Assembly: GCF_002087085.1 (NCBI RefSeq) | Contig: NZ_MWQY01000017.1 | Location: 36,097-100,096 of the forward strand | From: Marispirochaeta aestuarii | Lineage (GTDB): Bacteria > Spirochaetota > Spirochaetia > JC444 > Marispirochaetaceae | DNA length: 64,000 bases | Direction of reading: 5' to 3' | In this document: positions 45,238-54,410 of the stretch, piece by piece | How positions within the stretch are numbered: the stretch's first letter is position 1 | Layout: each line of letters opens with the position of its first letter | Notes under the pieces: generated by a model | Seen by the model: the letters and a program-made list of their open reading frames with translations, nothing else | Database searches by the model: none | What the model was told of the DNA's origin: nothing | Position numbers and translations under genes: made by a program

Positions 45238-47226
45238 TCAATAAAACACCGAGCGTCGGCGTTTGCGTATTCTGCTGGCCCGCCGAATCTTGAAGGTATG
45301 TTCTATCTCTTCCGGCAGAAGAAGAGCAGTCAGGCTGGGATCCCCCGGGTCCTTGGTCAAACTTAAGGGATACACCAGGGCGCTTCCGTCGGGAATCTCG
45401 GGAGATTCAATCTCCAGAAGGTCTTCCCGGTTGTCCAGGACATCCTCGATGATTCTGAGCTTGGCATGAAAATCGATTCCCCGCGCCTCTATGCGTCCGA
45501 TCCGGCAGACCTCGGGGCTCAACTGACGGGGGAAAATCAGCAGTTTTCTGGCAACCTTGGCTTCCAGCTCACGACGCTGTTCCTGAGTGAGCTCAAGACT
45601 GTTCAGGTGAGCAATAAGCTCTTTCTGTATACGCCGGGACTCCTTATCGGCATCCATGACGATCTTTCCTGTCTCTTCCGGTTCAGGGGCTGTTCTGGTG
45701 GAGATGGAGGGGATATCTGGAAGCCTGGGGGTGTAATCAAAAATTCCCTCCGCGTCTGCCTGGGAGAGAAGGTTCCGCACTTCTCCGGGGTCAGAGTAAC
45801 CCAGGGCCCTCCACTTGGTGATGAAGGGACTCAGTTTTTCCGGTCTGACAAAATAGACTCCCGGCGCAAGGGTCAGCAGGATCATGGAGCTGAACTCCTT
45901 TTGTATGACGGTAACCAGCTCCGGTACAACCTTGATAACCGTGCCCGTGGCTATTTCGATCTGCTGAACCCGTTCCATCCAGCCCTGAAGGGTTATCACC
46001 ACGTTCTGAGGGGTTTTCCCCTCACAGGCCTCTTCAAGCAGACCGGGGATATCCGTATCTTCTCCGCAGGTCCGCAGGGATTCGATAAAATGCTGTTGCT
46101 CGATCTCAAAATGAGAAACCCTGTCGTAACGTTTAAGCCTGCAGTAGAGGGCGGCAAAAAGGCGTGCCGCTGCCGAGGCTCCGGGGGGAAGAAGGACCTC
46201 AAAACTGGGTTGCAGAATCATGGGCATCGTTTCTGCTGCCTTCGTAGAATTCGCAGATACAGCGAATCGGACAAAGCCGTCATCCTCCTCCATATAACCG
46301 GCCATAATCAGACGGTCAAAGGACTGGGATATCCTCTTCGGGGTAAAACGCTGATCTTCCCGGGAAAGCTCGGCGCTCAGGAGTTTAATCAAAGGCTCCC
46401 GTTCATAACCCAGATGGCCGGAGGTGTTTTTCCTGAGGGCATTGATTATGGTATGTCCTGCCGCGAAAGCCCTTCGGGGAGGAGATTCCCGCCAGCCCCC
46501 TGCGGTCAACCCGGCAAGAAAAACAGTAAACCGTTCCTTCCCGGGAAGAGAGATGAATTTTTTCAGCTGTTCCGGATACACCGAAAAGCGGTCTCCCCTG
46601 TCATGGATGATCCCCAGATAGACGAGGCTTTCCAGGCAGAGCATGAATCGGGCATCGTCACCGCTCCCGGGAAAGAGATCGATGAAACTGCTGCGTACAC
46701 TCTTCTTGAGCTCGCCGCTCTGCTTGCATGGGGAGGAGTTATCCTGCAGAAATGAGAGAAAAGCTATCATCATCTCTTCGGTAAACCATGCTTCTCCGGT
46801 CCTTTCCGGGAAGGCTTTGACTGAAATTGTCTCCTCCGTACGCTGTTCCAGCTCTTCCTCCAGGACGGGATTCACGAAATAAAAGCCGGATTCGTCCCGG
46901 TAGATAATGAGTCGCTCCTGGAGGTTTTCCATCAGGCTTTTAAACCGCAGTTCGCTGTAGCTGTCATGAAAATAGCGGTACAGATGATCAAAGTCCGATC
47001 CCCCGGAGCGAAGTATAAAAGCCGTTACAGCGCTTTCATCATCATTCAGGAGGGCAAGAATCCGTGATCTGGTCTCCGGATTCAGGAGAAACTTCTCAAT
47101 GCTGTTGATTATGGAAGGTTTGTGATAAGGGGTCTGCACTTTGCCCAGGTGGTTCTTGATCAGTTCAAAAAATGGTTCATCTTCGAGGGTAAGGAGTGTG
47201 CGTTTCCAGTCATCTACTGAGGGCAT
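45238..47226 (-). CDS. helicase-associated protein, XPB partner
   Basis: A 662-residue protein transcribed from the same strand right after the XPB helicase gene. The region about 335-440 (ILQPSFEVLLPPGASAAARLF ... GKTPQNVVITLQGW) matches the Helicase_C_3/XPB-Ssl2-associated domain found in bacterial partners of XPB. The N-terminal 250 residues look like winged-helix repeats (LVYLGIIHDRGDRF). It has no ATPase motifs. It ends in a basic RIRKRRRSVFY tail, whose stop codon coincides with the target duplication of the repeat. A role in DNA repair with XPB is inferred. Confidence 0.75.
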   Translation of the reverse strand: MPSVDDWKRTLLTLEDEPFFELIKNHLGKVQTPYHKPSIINSIEKFLLNPETRSRILALLNDDESAVTAFILRSGGSDFDHLYRYFHDSYSELRFKSLMENLQERLIIYRDESGFYFVNPVLEEELEQRTEETISVKAFPERTGEAWFTEEMMIAFLSFLQDNSSPCKQSGELKKSVRSSFIDLFPGSGDDARFMLCLESLVYLGIIHDRGDRFSVYPEQLKKFISLPGKERFTVFLAGLTAGGWRESPPRRAFAAGHTIINALRKNTSGHLGYEREPLIKLLSAELSREDQRFTPKRISQSFDRLIMAGYMEEDDGFVRFAVSANSTKAAETMPMILQPSFEVLLPPGASAAARLFAALYCRLKRYDRVSHFEIEQQHFIESLRTCGEDTDIPGLLEEACEGKTPQNVVITLQGWMERVQQIEIATGTVIKVVPELVTVIQKEFSSMILLTLAPGVYFVRPEKLSPFITKWRALGYSDPGEVRNLLSQADAEGIFDYTPRLPDIPSISTRTAPEPEETGKIVMDADKESRRIQKELIAHLNSLELTQEQRRELEAKVARKLLIFPRQLSPEVCRIGRIEARGIDFHAKLRIIEDVLDNREDLLEIESPEIPDGSALVYPLSLTKDPGDPSLTALLLPEEIEHTFKIRRASRIRKRRRSVFY

Positions 47227-47240
47227 CTGAACATCCTACC

Positions 47241-48914
47241 TTAAATATCCGTGTCCCACAACTCAATGTGATAGCCGTAGCCCTGTTCGGTCAGGAATTT
47301 CTGACGGTTAAGGGCGAACTCTTCCTCCAGGGTGTAGCGTGAAACAAGGGAGTAAAAATAGGAGTTCCGCGCCTTCGGTCTGAGAATTCGTCCCAGACGC
47401 TGCGCCTCTTCCTGTCTGGAACCGAAGGTCCCTGAAACCTGTATGGCCACCGAAGCATCGGGAAGATCGATGGCGAAGTTCGCCACTTTTGAGACCACAA
47501 GTATTGTAATCTCGCCGGAGCGGAACCGCCGGTAAAGATTTTCACGCTCGCTGTTCGGGGTTTTACCGGTTATCAGGGGTGCCTTGAAAGCGGCGGCAAT
47601 CTTTGTGAGCTGATCGATATACTGGCCGATAACCAGGGTGCCCTCTCCTGCGTGGTTCGCCGCCAACTCCCGGGCAATTTCGATTTTTCGGGGATTTTCG
47701 GCGGCAATCCGGTATTTCCTTCGTTTGTCCGCCGTTGCATAGGGAATACGGTCCTCCTCGGGCAGGTCTATCCGAATTTCCGTGCAGTAGGCCTCTGCTA
47801 TCCATCCCTTCTGTTCAAGCTCCTTCCAGGGGACATCGTAGCGTTTTGGACCGATGAGGGAAAAAACCTCTCCCTCTTTTCCGTCCTCCCTGACCAGGGT
47901 CGCAGTAAGCCCCAGGCGGCGCACAGCCTGTATTTCGGCAGTGACCCGGAATACCGGAGCCGGCAGAAGGTGAACCTCGTCATAGATTATCAGCCCCCAG
48001 TCCCTGGCCCGGAAGAGGGCAAAATGAGGGAAGGGTGGATCCTGTTTCTGTCCGTAGGAGAGTATCTGGTAGGTGGTAACCGTTACGGGGCGGATCTCCT
48101 TTTTCCCGGAGGTGTATTCGCCTATTTCATCGTGATCGAGTTCCGTTTTGTCCTTGAGTTCATCCATCCATTGATGGACCGCCGCCACATTGGTCGTTAC
48201 TATCAGGGTGCTGGTCTGTAGCAGTTCCATTACCTTGAGACCCACGATGGTTTTTCCGGCCCCGCAGGGCAAAACGATGACGCCGAAACCGTTGCCTGGA
48301 AGTCCCCCGCCGTGGAAGCTTTCCGCCGCCTCGGCCTGATAATCCCGGACCGTAAAGTCCCGGCCGTCAGATGTGCTGGCGCGCAGGATAATGGGTGTTT
48401 TTTCTCCTTTCCGCAGGGGAACCCTGTCGTCCACGGGATAATTAATCCTGATCAATGCGCTCTTGAGGCTACCGCGGTTTACCAGGGAAACCATGAAATC
48501 ATCTCCCAGGGGAACAAGGAGCTTCATTATGTCCCTGCGGGCAAGGATTTCCCGTCTAAGAGCCTCCGAGGCGATCTTCAGCACCAGGTAGGCAGGATCA
48601 TCGGAGGGTTCAAGAACGATGCTGCCGTAGCGGCCCAGAAGGTCCCGGACATTGAAAAGAACGTTATCAGGCACCGGAAAGCGGGACCACTTTTTCAAAC
48701 GTTCCTCGATCTCCTGTTCCCGTAAGCCGGCGGAGGCGGCGTTCCAGAGAGAAATGGGGGAGATCCGGTAGGTATGCATATGTTCCGGTGACTTTTCAAG
48801 TTCTGCAAAGGGGGCGATATCGTCCCTGGCCTGGGAAAAACCTGGATCATGAACATCCAGCAGCAGGGAGCCGTCACTCTGCACTATAAGAGGGGTACTG
48901 TTAATCGACGACAT
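47241..48914 (-). CDS. XPB/Ssl2-type DNA helicase
   Basis: About 557 residues, superfamily 2. The N-terminus PLIVQSDGSLLLDVHDP...APFAELEKSPEHMHTYRI is the helicase/XPB N-terminal domain of bacterial XPB. Walker A is LPCGAGKT (about 215-222), Walker B is DEVH (about 312-315), and motif VI is EAQRLGRILRP. Archaeal and bacterial XPBs unwind DNA 3' to 5'. ATG 48914 is chosen because homologues begin right at the IVQSD segment; the longer frame to 48980 has no support. It is followed 14 bp later by the partner gene. Confidence 0.9.
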   Translation of the reverse strand: MSSINSTPLIVQSDGSLLLDVHDPGFSQARDDIAPFAELEKSPEHMHTYRISPISLWNAASAGLREQEIEERLKKWSRFPVPDNVLFNVRDLLGRYGSIVLEPSDDPAYLVLKIASEALRREILARRDIMKLLVPLGDDFMVSLVNRGSLKSALIRINYPVDDRVPLRKGEKTPIILRASTSDGRDFTVRDYQAEAAESFHGGGLPGNGFGVIVLPCGAGKTIVGLKVMELLQTSTLIVTTNVAAVHQWMDELKDKTELDHDEIGEYTSGKKEIRPVTVTTYQILSYGQKQDPPFPHFALFRARDWGLIIYDEVHLLPAPVFRVTAEIQAVRRLGLTATLVREDGKEGEVFSLIGPKRYDVPWKELEQKGWIAEAYCTEIRIDLPEEDRIPYATADKRRKYRIAAENPRKIEIARELAANHAGEGTLVIGQYIDQLTKIAAAFKAPLITGKTPNSERENLYRRFRSGEITILVVSKVANFAIDLPDASVAIQVSGTFGSRQEEAQRLGRILRPKARNSYFYSLVSRYTLEEEFALNRQKFLTEQGYGYHIELWDTDI

Positions 48915-48996
48915 AAACTTGAGGATATCTGATTGTGCCTCTCCTGAACAGACCGTAAGGAGAGATAAAAAGAAAACCATGGAAAGAAAAATCAGC

Positions 48997-49023
48997 TTGA
49001 CCGAAAATGAGCTTCCCTATAGT
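48997..49023 (+). promoter_or_regulatory. candidate leaderless promoter of the PRPP-synthetase-like gene
   Basis: TTGACC (48997-49002), a short 15-nt spacer, TATAGT (49018-49023), then 8 nt to the ATG at 49032. No Shine-Dalgarno precedes the ATG. The short spacer lowers confidence. Confidence 0.4.
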
Positions 49024-49031
49024 CTTTTTTT

Positions 49032-50198
49032 ATGGGCAGGTTACTGGTCGTCGGAAACATTGCGGAGAGTCCTTTTTCAGCGGATATCGGGTATTACCTG
49101 AGGCAGGAGGAGCACTATTCCGATCTTGTCTCGCTGAAAAGCTTTCTCAACGGTGAATTCTGCCCTCGCTTTATTGTAGATGAGGCCTCCTGGGAAAACA
49201 TCGGGCGCAAACTGGAATCCTATACCGTCATGATTACCAGTACCGCCATGTCCGGTTTCAGCCGGGATGAGCTTGCCATGAGGAATTTTCTGATTTCCAG
49301 GGCAGCCAAGGATAACGGCGCCGACCGGGTCATTCTCCTTGAACCGGACCTGTTCTACAGCGCCCAGGACCGGGGGCCCCGGCCGGAACATGGTGCGACC
49401 CCGGTAAAACGCAGTATCCAGGACTACAAGAAGTTTGACGGACAGCCTTTTTCCGCCCGGCTCTACGCCGATCTGCTGAAAGAGTCCGGGACTGACGAAG
49501 TGGTGACTGTACACAACCACTCCCCGTCGGTGGAGCATATCTTCATGGACAGATTCTCCGGCTATTTTACCAACCTTCTTCCCTGCGATGTGTATGCGGA
49601 TTACCTGAGGGATTCGGATATAGCCGAGGTGGACAATATGGTGCTCTGTTCTCCGGATTCGGGGGCTTCCGGATTCTGCCTGCGTCTGCATAAGGCCCTG
49701 AATAATCCCGGGGTAAAAATGCTGAAGATGAACAAGCACCGCAGCGACGAGCGCACCGTGGACGTCTCCCTGGCCGAGGACTCGCCGGCGGATATAGGCG
49801 ACATCGCCGGCAAGGATGTAATAGTTGTTGATGATATGGTTCGAACCGGGACGACCATTATCGAGTGCTGCCGTCTTCTTAAAAGCGGAAATCCCCGGCG
49901 GATTATCTTTGTGGTGACTCACTTCTACTCGAGCAGGGAGGGGCGCATAACCCTCAACGACCCGATTATAGACGAAATAGTGACCACCAGCACCATACCC
50001 CAGATTCTGAACCGGGACATGCAGGGCCGGCTGAGGCACAAGATGGTGGTCCTGCGACTGGGCCGCTGGATCTCCAATGCTGTAACCGGTCTCCGGGGCA
50101 TCGATCAGGCCTCGCTCCCGGGACCCCTTTATACTGAAGACATCTCATCCAAACATCCCCGCTGGAAAGGCCGGACAGGCCCCATCTGCGGACAATAA
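49032..50198 (+). CDS. ribose-phosphate pyrophosphokinase-like protein (divergent)
   Basis: A 388-residue protein of the PRPP synthetase/phosphoribosyltransferase fold. DVIVVDDMVRTGTTI is the PRPP-binding loop (VVDDMVDTGGT-like in true synthetases). NGADRVILLEPDLFYSAQDR corresponds to the catalytic-loop region of Prs (normally HxxQxQGFF). It is longer than typical Prs (about 315), with a C-terminal extension (WISNAVTGLRG...). Substrate specificity is uncertain. It lies 21 bp before a glycosyltransferase gene and diverges from xpb. Confidence 0.65.
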   Translation: MGRLLVVGNIAESPFSADIGYYLRQEEHYSDLVSLKSFLNGEFCPRFIVDEASWENIGRKLESYTVMITSTAMSGFSRDELAMRNFLISRAAKDNGADRVILLEPDLFYSAQDRGPRPEHGATPVKRSIQDYKKFDGQPFSARLYADLLKESGTDEVVTVHNHSPSVEHIFMDRFSGYFTNLLPCDVYADYLRDSDIAEVDNMVLCSPDSGASGFCLRLHKALNNPGVKMLKMNKHRSDERTVDVSLAEDSPADIGDIAGKDVIVVDDMVRTGTTIIECCRLLKSGNPRRIIFVVTHFYSSREGRITLNDPIIDEIVTTSTIPQILNRDMQGRLRHKMVVLRLGRWISNAVTGLRGIDQASLPGPLYTEDISSKHPRWKGRTGPICGQ

Positions 50199-50219
50199 TG
50201 CGGTATTCGGAGGCATACA

Positions 50220-51617
50220 GTGAGCTCAGGCTTTCGTATCGGAATAATTTCCGGAAAACTCGGTGATGTCGACGGGGTTTCCCTCGAAGTCGACAAGTGG
50301 ATCAGGATTCTCGGCGAGATGGGCCATGAGGTCCATACCATCGCCGGAAAATACGGTACTCCCCTGGTAAGCCTTCCCCAGGAACGGCAGTTTACCCTGC
50401 CGAACATCCGTTTCGACAGTCGGGAGCAGAAGTGGTACGAGAGCCAGGTCTTTCCATTTCTGCAGAAGCACCCGCCTCATATAACACCGAAGCGGAAAAA
50501 GATCATCCTTGACCGCCTGCAGTTCGAAGGCAAGGAGGTGGCCAACCGGCTCTTCGAGTATGTGCAGAACAACAGTCTGGATGTAATCGTGGCCCAGAAT
50601 ACCAATGCCATGCCCATGACCCTGCTGGGAGGGATGGGGGTCTACGAGCTGGCGACTCAGCGAAGGGTGGCTACAATTTTTCATCACCACGATTTCTGGT
50701 GGGAACGGAGTCGTTTTTCCAACAGCCATATCGAAGGTCTGCTGGGGCGGATCATGCCGCCCACGGACCCGGGACTGGAGCATATTGTGCTCTCCACCTA
50801 CGCCGCCCATATCCTGCGGTCCATCAAGCGGGTACAGCCCAAGCTGGTTCCCAACTGCGAGGATTTTGACAACCCCGTTGTAAAGGATGAGTACAATGCG
50901 GATTTCCGCAGGGAACTGGGATTCAGGGATTCGGATATTCTCGTCGTGCAGCCCACCAGGATCGTCCGGCGCAAGAGAATCGAAGATTCCATTGGTCTCA
51001 TGGGAAGGCTGATAGCCCTGCATCCTGAAATAGCCGACAGGGTCCATTTTATTATCTCCCTGTACCAGGGGGACGAACCGGACGAAAACTATATCGGAGA
51101 GATCCGGCAGATGGCGCAGGGACTGGGGGTCCAGGTACATCTGATTTCCGACCGCGTTGCCTCGGAGCGGGGAACAGATGAAGGGGGGCGGAAGCTCTAC
51201 ACGAACCGGGATGTCCTGGCCAATGCGGATCTGGTAACCTATCTTCCCATCTGGGAGGGCTTCGGCAACGCCCTGCTCGAGGCCATGGCGGCAAAGGTTC
51301 CGGTTGTGACCACCACCTACCTGGTCTACAAGACCGACATCGGGATTCTCAAGTTCAGGAACGTGGAAATCCTTGATGTGTACGGCGACGACGGACACCT
51401 GGTAATCCCCGACCAGGCGGTGGAAGAGGTCTATGAGCTGCTGACGAATCCCGCGGTCAGGCAGGAGGCGGTGGAACACAACTTTGAGATAGCCGCCAGG
51501 GAGTTCGGCTTCGGAAAACTGCGGGAGAGGATCGGGACGATCCTGGAGGATTACGGTGACGAGATCCGTGCCTCCCGCAAGCGTGTCGCCCGCAGCAAGC
51601 AGGCCTACTCCGTGTAG
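50220..51617 (+). CDS. GT4-family glycosyltransferase
   Basis: A 465-residue GT-B glycosyltransferase. The N-terminal domain holds GKLGDVDGVSLEVDKW, with the nucleotide-loop-like G-x-DGVS pattern, and IFHHHDFWWERSRF. The C-terminal donor domain has QPTRIVRRKRIED and the E-x7-E-like stretch PIWEGFGNALLEAMA. Members with an HDFxWER motif include osmolyte (glycosylglycerate) synthases, but I cannot fix the acceptor. The start is GTG at 50220 with GGAGG before it. It ends just before a strong hairpin. Confidence 0.8.
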   Translation: MSSGFRIGIISGKLGDVDGVSLEVDKWIRILGEMGHEVHTIAGKYGTPLVSLPQERQFTLPNIRFDSREQKWYESQVFPFLQKHPPHITPKRKKIILDRLQFEGKEVANRLFEYVQNNSLDVIVAQNTNAMPMTLLGGMGVYELATQRRVATIFHHHDFWWERSRFSNSHIEGLLGRIMPPTDPGLEHIVLSTYAAHILRSIKRVQPKLVPNCEDFDNPVVKDEYNADFRRELGFRDSDILVVQPTRIVRRKRIEDSIGLMGRLIALHPEIADRVHFIISLYQGDEPDENYIGEIRQMAQGLGVQVHLISDRVASERGTDEGGRKLYTNRDVLANADLVTYLPIWEGFGNALLEAMAAKVPVVTTTYLVYKTDIGILKFRNVEILDVYGDDGHLVIPDQAVEEVYELLTNPAVRQEAVEHNFEIAAREFGFGKLRERIGTILEDYGDEIRASRKRVARSKQAYSV

Positions 51618-51630
51618 CAAACCCGCTCAT

Positions 51631-51658
51631 AAAAAACGGGGTCCCTGAGGGGACCCCG
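51631..51658 (-). terminator. intrinsic terminator of the outer-membrane protein gene
   Basis: A 9-bp stem CGGGGTCCC/GGGACCCCG (51637-51645 with 51650-51658), loop TGAG, followed on the minus strand by six T (A run at 51631-51636). On the plus strand the same hairpin lacks a T tract, so it acts mainly on the minus-strand gene ending at 51687. Confidence 0.85.
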
Positions 51659-51686
51659 CAAAGTAAACAGATATCTGCTATGTAAC

Positions 51687-52703
51687 CTAGAACTGGGCCC
51701 GCAGGTTCAGCTGGCCGCCGTAGGCCCCGGAAACGGGGTTGTAGGTTCCGGAAAGGTCCAGCTTGGCAAAGAGCAGCTCCACGGAGGTTCCCAGGTAGGC
51801 CCGGAAGGATGCGCCATTAGCTTCGGAGTAGACGGTGGCACCGTCGGAATCAATATCATCGAAATCACTGCCGTATTTATTTTTCCAGTCTTGAATAGTA
51901 ACTCCATTGCCGGTGTCAGTTGTTACGTCAGCATCATATCCTCCACCAACTTCGGAAACACCATATGATACTCCAAAACCGATGTACGGGCGAAGTATAA
52001 ATAAGAAGCTCTTGCTGATCTGAACCTTAGCGTCAATGACATTGCTACGCCATCCGAAGACAACGTCCGGGGAATTAAATGTCAGATTTCCCAAGTTATT
52101 GTTGGGTCCGATTGTCGGGTCAGGATCAGGGTCGGATATTGTAGTCGTTTCACCAACACTGGTGGAAACCATTCCATTAAGATACGTATAACCGGCCCCT
52201 ACGGAGATCTCAGGCATCAGAAGGCCTTCTTTCATAACCCGGTAACGCATGTCGAAACCGAACATCTTGTAGTCCACGGAGACATCGTTAAAAGAGTCTT
52301 TGGCAAATTCGGGGATATATCCGGCCTTGATGCCGAAATCGAAGGGCAGGATAAGTCCGCCTAATCTTGCTTCCACCGAAGTTGCGGGGACAGGCAGCCC
52401 TCCCAGGTCCTTCAGCTCCTTCGGAACTTCCGTTACTCCGAGGTTTGTAAAGAAGCCTTCGATATCGTCCATGGGAACAACTACAAAACCCAGCGAGGTA
52501 CCCACGCCGAAATGGGGGAATCCGCCGATGTAGCTGTCGGACCAGCGCAGGCCTACGTCAGCCAGAATAGGCATCGAGGGTGCCGCATCGTCGGCGAAAT
52601 CTTCAAAGGTGGCGATAAACTCGTCAAGATCAGGAGTCTGGGCCGTCAGAGAAAAATTCATAATTAACATTAAAACTGTTGTTATTGTCAGCAGGCGTTT
52701 CAT
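51687..52703 (-). CDS. outer-membrane beta-barrel-like protein
   Basis: A 338-residue protein with a signal peptide (about 1-20, ending LTA). It has alternating amphipathic beta strands through the length (YIGGFPHFGVGTSLGFVVV, GGLILPFDFGIKAGY) and ends in a strand finishing QLNLRAQF, the terminal Phe typical of BAM-assembled barrels. Residues about 180-215 form a Pro/Asp/Asn-rich loop. The transcript stands alone, with its own promoter and terminator, suggesting high expression. The family name is unknown. Confidence 0.75.
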   Translation of the reverse strand: MKRLLTITTVLMLIMNFSLTAQTPDLDEFIATFEDFADDAAPSMPILADVGLRWSDSYIGGFPHFGVGTSLGFVVVPMDDIEGFFTNLGVTEVPKELKDLGGLPVPATSVEARLGGLILPFDFGIKAGYIPEFAKDSFNDVSVDYKMFGFDMRYRVMKEGLLMPEISVGAGYTYLNGMVSTSVGETTTISDPDPDPTIGPNNNLGNLTFNSPDVVFGWRSNVIDAKVQISKSFLFILRPYIGFGVSYGVSEVGGGYDADVTTDTGNGVTIQDWKNKYGSDFDDIDSDGATVYSEANGASFRAYLGTSVELLFAKLDLSGTYNPVSGAYGGQLNLRAQF

Positions 52704-52737
52704 ATCTTCCTCCGTTGAAAAAAATCAGCTGAATACA

Positions 52738-52766
52738 AGTATAGTACGTTAATCCGGAATATCCAA
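52738..52766 (-). promoter_or_regulatory. promoter of the outer-membrane protein gene
   Basis: On the minus strand TTGGAT (52766-52761), 17 nt, TATACT (52743-52738). The leader of about 30 nt contains GGAGG before the ATG at 52703, a conventional arrangement. Confidence 0.6.
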
Positions 52767-52779
52767 ATTTCAGGCGGTC

Positions 52780-53313
52780 TTAATCGCTGATTTCCTTATC
52801 TTTTTCGTCGGAATCTTCCGATTCGTCATCCCCATCCGCGTGTTTCGTTACCGGGCGTATGGTCTCCTGAATGCTTTTGCCCTTTTCCTGGCTCAGTTCA
52901 TACCAGGCGGTTTTGGCTTTCAGCTCCTCATCCAGATCCTCCAGGCGGTTGTACTCTTCCGGGATCGTAGCCAGGCGGTCCTTTCCCTCGGCATAGATAA
53001 AGCGTACGAGCTTGTCTTCGGGGGTACGGATAATGCCTGCATGGGTAATCTGGTCCCACTCAAGGCGTTCCAGTGAACTGGTGGGAAAGCGCAGGGTTAT
53101 CCCGTCATCATGGGTCATGATAAAGCTTTTAATGTGATTGAGGAGCATGCGGATCATCTGAAAGGCAAAGTAGCCGAAGAGAACCGCAATGAACATTCCC
53201 GCAATCCCCGGCAGAATAACCAGCGGAGCGGCGGTCAGAAAAAGCAGCAGCAGAATAAGGCCGTAGGCTACAAAGAGCCTGCGGTTGCCTTTTACGCGAA
53301 AGGAATAACGCAT
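52780..53313 (-). CDS. membrane protein with PH-like soluble domain, unknown role
   Basis: About 177 residues. Two adjacent hydrophobic helices (about 13-31 and 33-52) are followed by a beta-rich region (IMTHDDGITLRFPTSSLERLEWDQIT) that resembles bacterial PH/YdbT-like domains. The C-terminus is acidic (DGDDESEDSDEKDKE). ATG 53313 has GGAGG upstream; an in-frame ATG at 53346 would overlap aroC by 4 nt. It is probably co-transcribed with aroK-aroC. Confidence 0.55.
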   Translation of the reverse strand: MRYSFRVKGNRRLFVAYGLILLLLFLTAAPLVILPGIAGMFIAVLFGYFAFQMIRMLLNHIKSFIMTHDDGITLRFPTSSLERLEWDQITHAGIIRTPEDKLVRFIYAEGKDRLATIPEEYNRLEDLDEELKAKTAWYELSQEKGKSIQETIRPVTKHADGDDESEDSDEKDKEISD

Positions 53314-53342
53314 GAAAAAAATACCTCCAGAAATAGCATGAT

Positions 53343-54410
53343 TCAAGCCTGGTTTTTACGGCCCCGGGCTTCCTGGCGCATGAACTGGTCTGCCAGTACA
53401 ATCGCCGCCATGGCCTCCATAACCGGGACTATACGGGGGCAGATGCAGGGATCGTGGCGTCCTTCGGTTACGATCTCCCGTTCCTCTCCCCGGATGTTCC
53501 GGGTCTTCTGTTTTACCGTTATGCTGGATGTGGGTTTTACCGCCGCCCGGAACACAATCTCCTGTCCGGTGGATATTCCCCCCAGAACTCCGCCGGCATT
53601 GTTGCTCAGGAATCCCTCCGAATCCATCCAGTCGTTGTGCTCACTCCCCCGCATGTCGGCGCAGGCAAAGCCGGAACCGAATTCGATCCCTTTTACGGCT
53701 CCCAGGCTCAGAATGGCATGGGCGAGCTCAGCGTCCAGCTTATCGAAAACCGGTTCTCCCAGTCCCGCGGGAACTCCCTGAATGCGGCATTCGATGATAC
53801 CTCCGACGGAATCCCCGATCTCCGAGAGCTCCTTGACCCTGGCAACCATCTTTTCGGCAGCCACCGGGTCGCAGGCCCGCATGGGATTTTTCTCGATAAC
53901 GGCAGGGTCGAAGCTTTCGCAGGAAATTCCTGCCGCCCGCAGGGTGTAGGCTGTAACGGAGACACCCCGCTGCGCAAGAAGTTTCTTCGCAACCGCTCCC
54001 GCGGCCACCCTTCCGGCGGTCTCCCTGCCGGAGGCCCGTCCCGAACCGCGGTGGTCCCGGATTCCGTACTTTGCAAGGTAGGTAAAATCGGCATGGCCGG
54101 GACGAAAGAGCTCCCGGATATCATCGTAGGCGCTGGGGCGCATGTCCTGATTGTAGAGGACTATTCCAAGGGGGGTGCCGGTAGTCAGACCTTCAAATAC
54201 ACCGGAGAGAATATGTACCCGGTCGCTCTCCTGTCTGGGAGTGGTAACCTCGGACTGGCCGGGTTTGCGGCGGTTCATCTCCAGCTGGATATCCTCCTCC
54301 GACAGAGGAAGCCCGGGAGGAACGCCGTCCACGATGACACCGACCCCGGGTCCGTGGGACTCACCGAAGGTGCTTATACGAAACAGGGTACCGAAGCTGC
54401 TACCTGACAT
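53343..54410 (-). CDS. aroC: chorismate synthase
   Basis: About 355 residues. An FMN-dependent lyase making chorismate from EPSP. SSFGTLFRISTFGESHG, RPGHADFTYLAKYG, HRGSGRASGRETAGRVAAGA and GVLGGISTGQ are conserved. ATG 54410 begins the protein right at the conserved N-terminus and has CAGGAG upstream; a longer frame to 54470 lies inside aroK. It overlaps aroK by 11 nt. Confidence 0.96.
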   Translation of the reverse strand: MSGSSFGTLFRISTFGESHGPGVGVIVDGVPPGLPLSEEDIQLEMNRRKPGQSEVTTPRQESDRVHILSGVFEGLTTGTPLGIVLYNQDMRPSAYDDIRELFRPGHADFTYLAKYGIRDHRGSGRASGRETAGRVAAGAVAKKLLAQRGVSVTAYTLRAAGISCESFDPAVIEKNPMRACDPVAAEKMVARVKELSEIGDSVGGIIECRIQGVPAGLGEPVFDKLDAELAHAILSLGAVKGIEFGSGFACADMRGSEHNDWMDSEGFLSNNAGGVLGGISTGQEIVFRAAVKPTSSITVKQKTRNIRGEEREIVTEGRHDPCICPRIVPVMEAMAAIVLADQFMRQEARGRKNQA

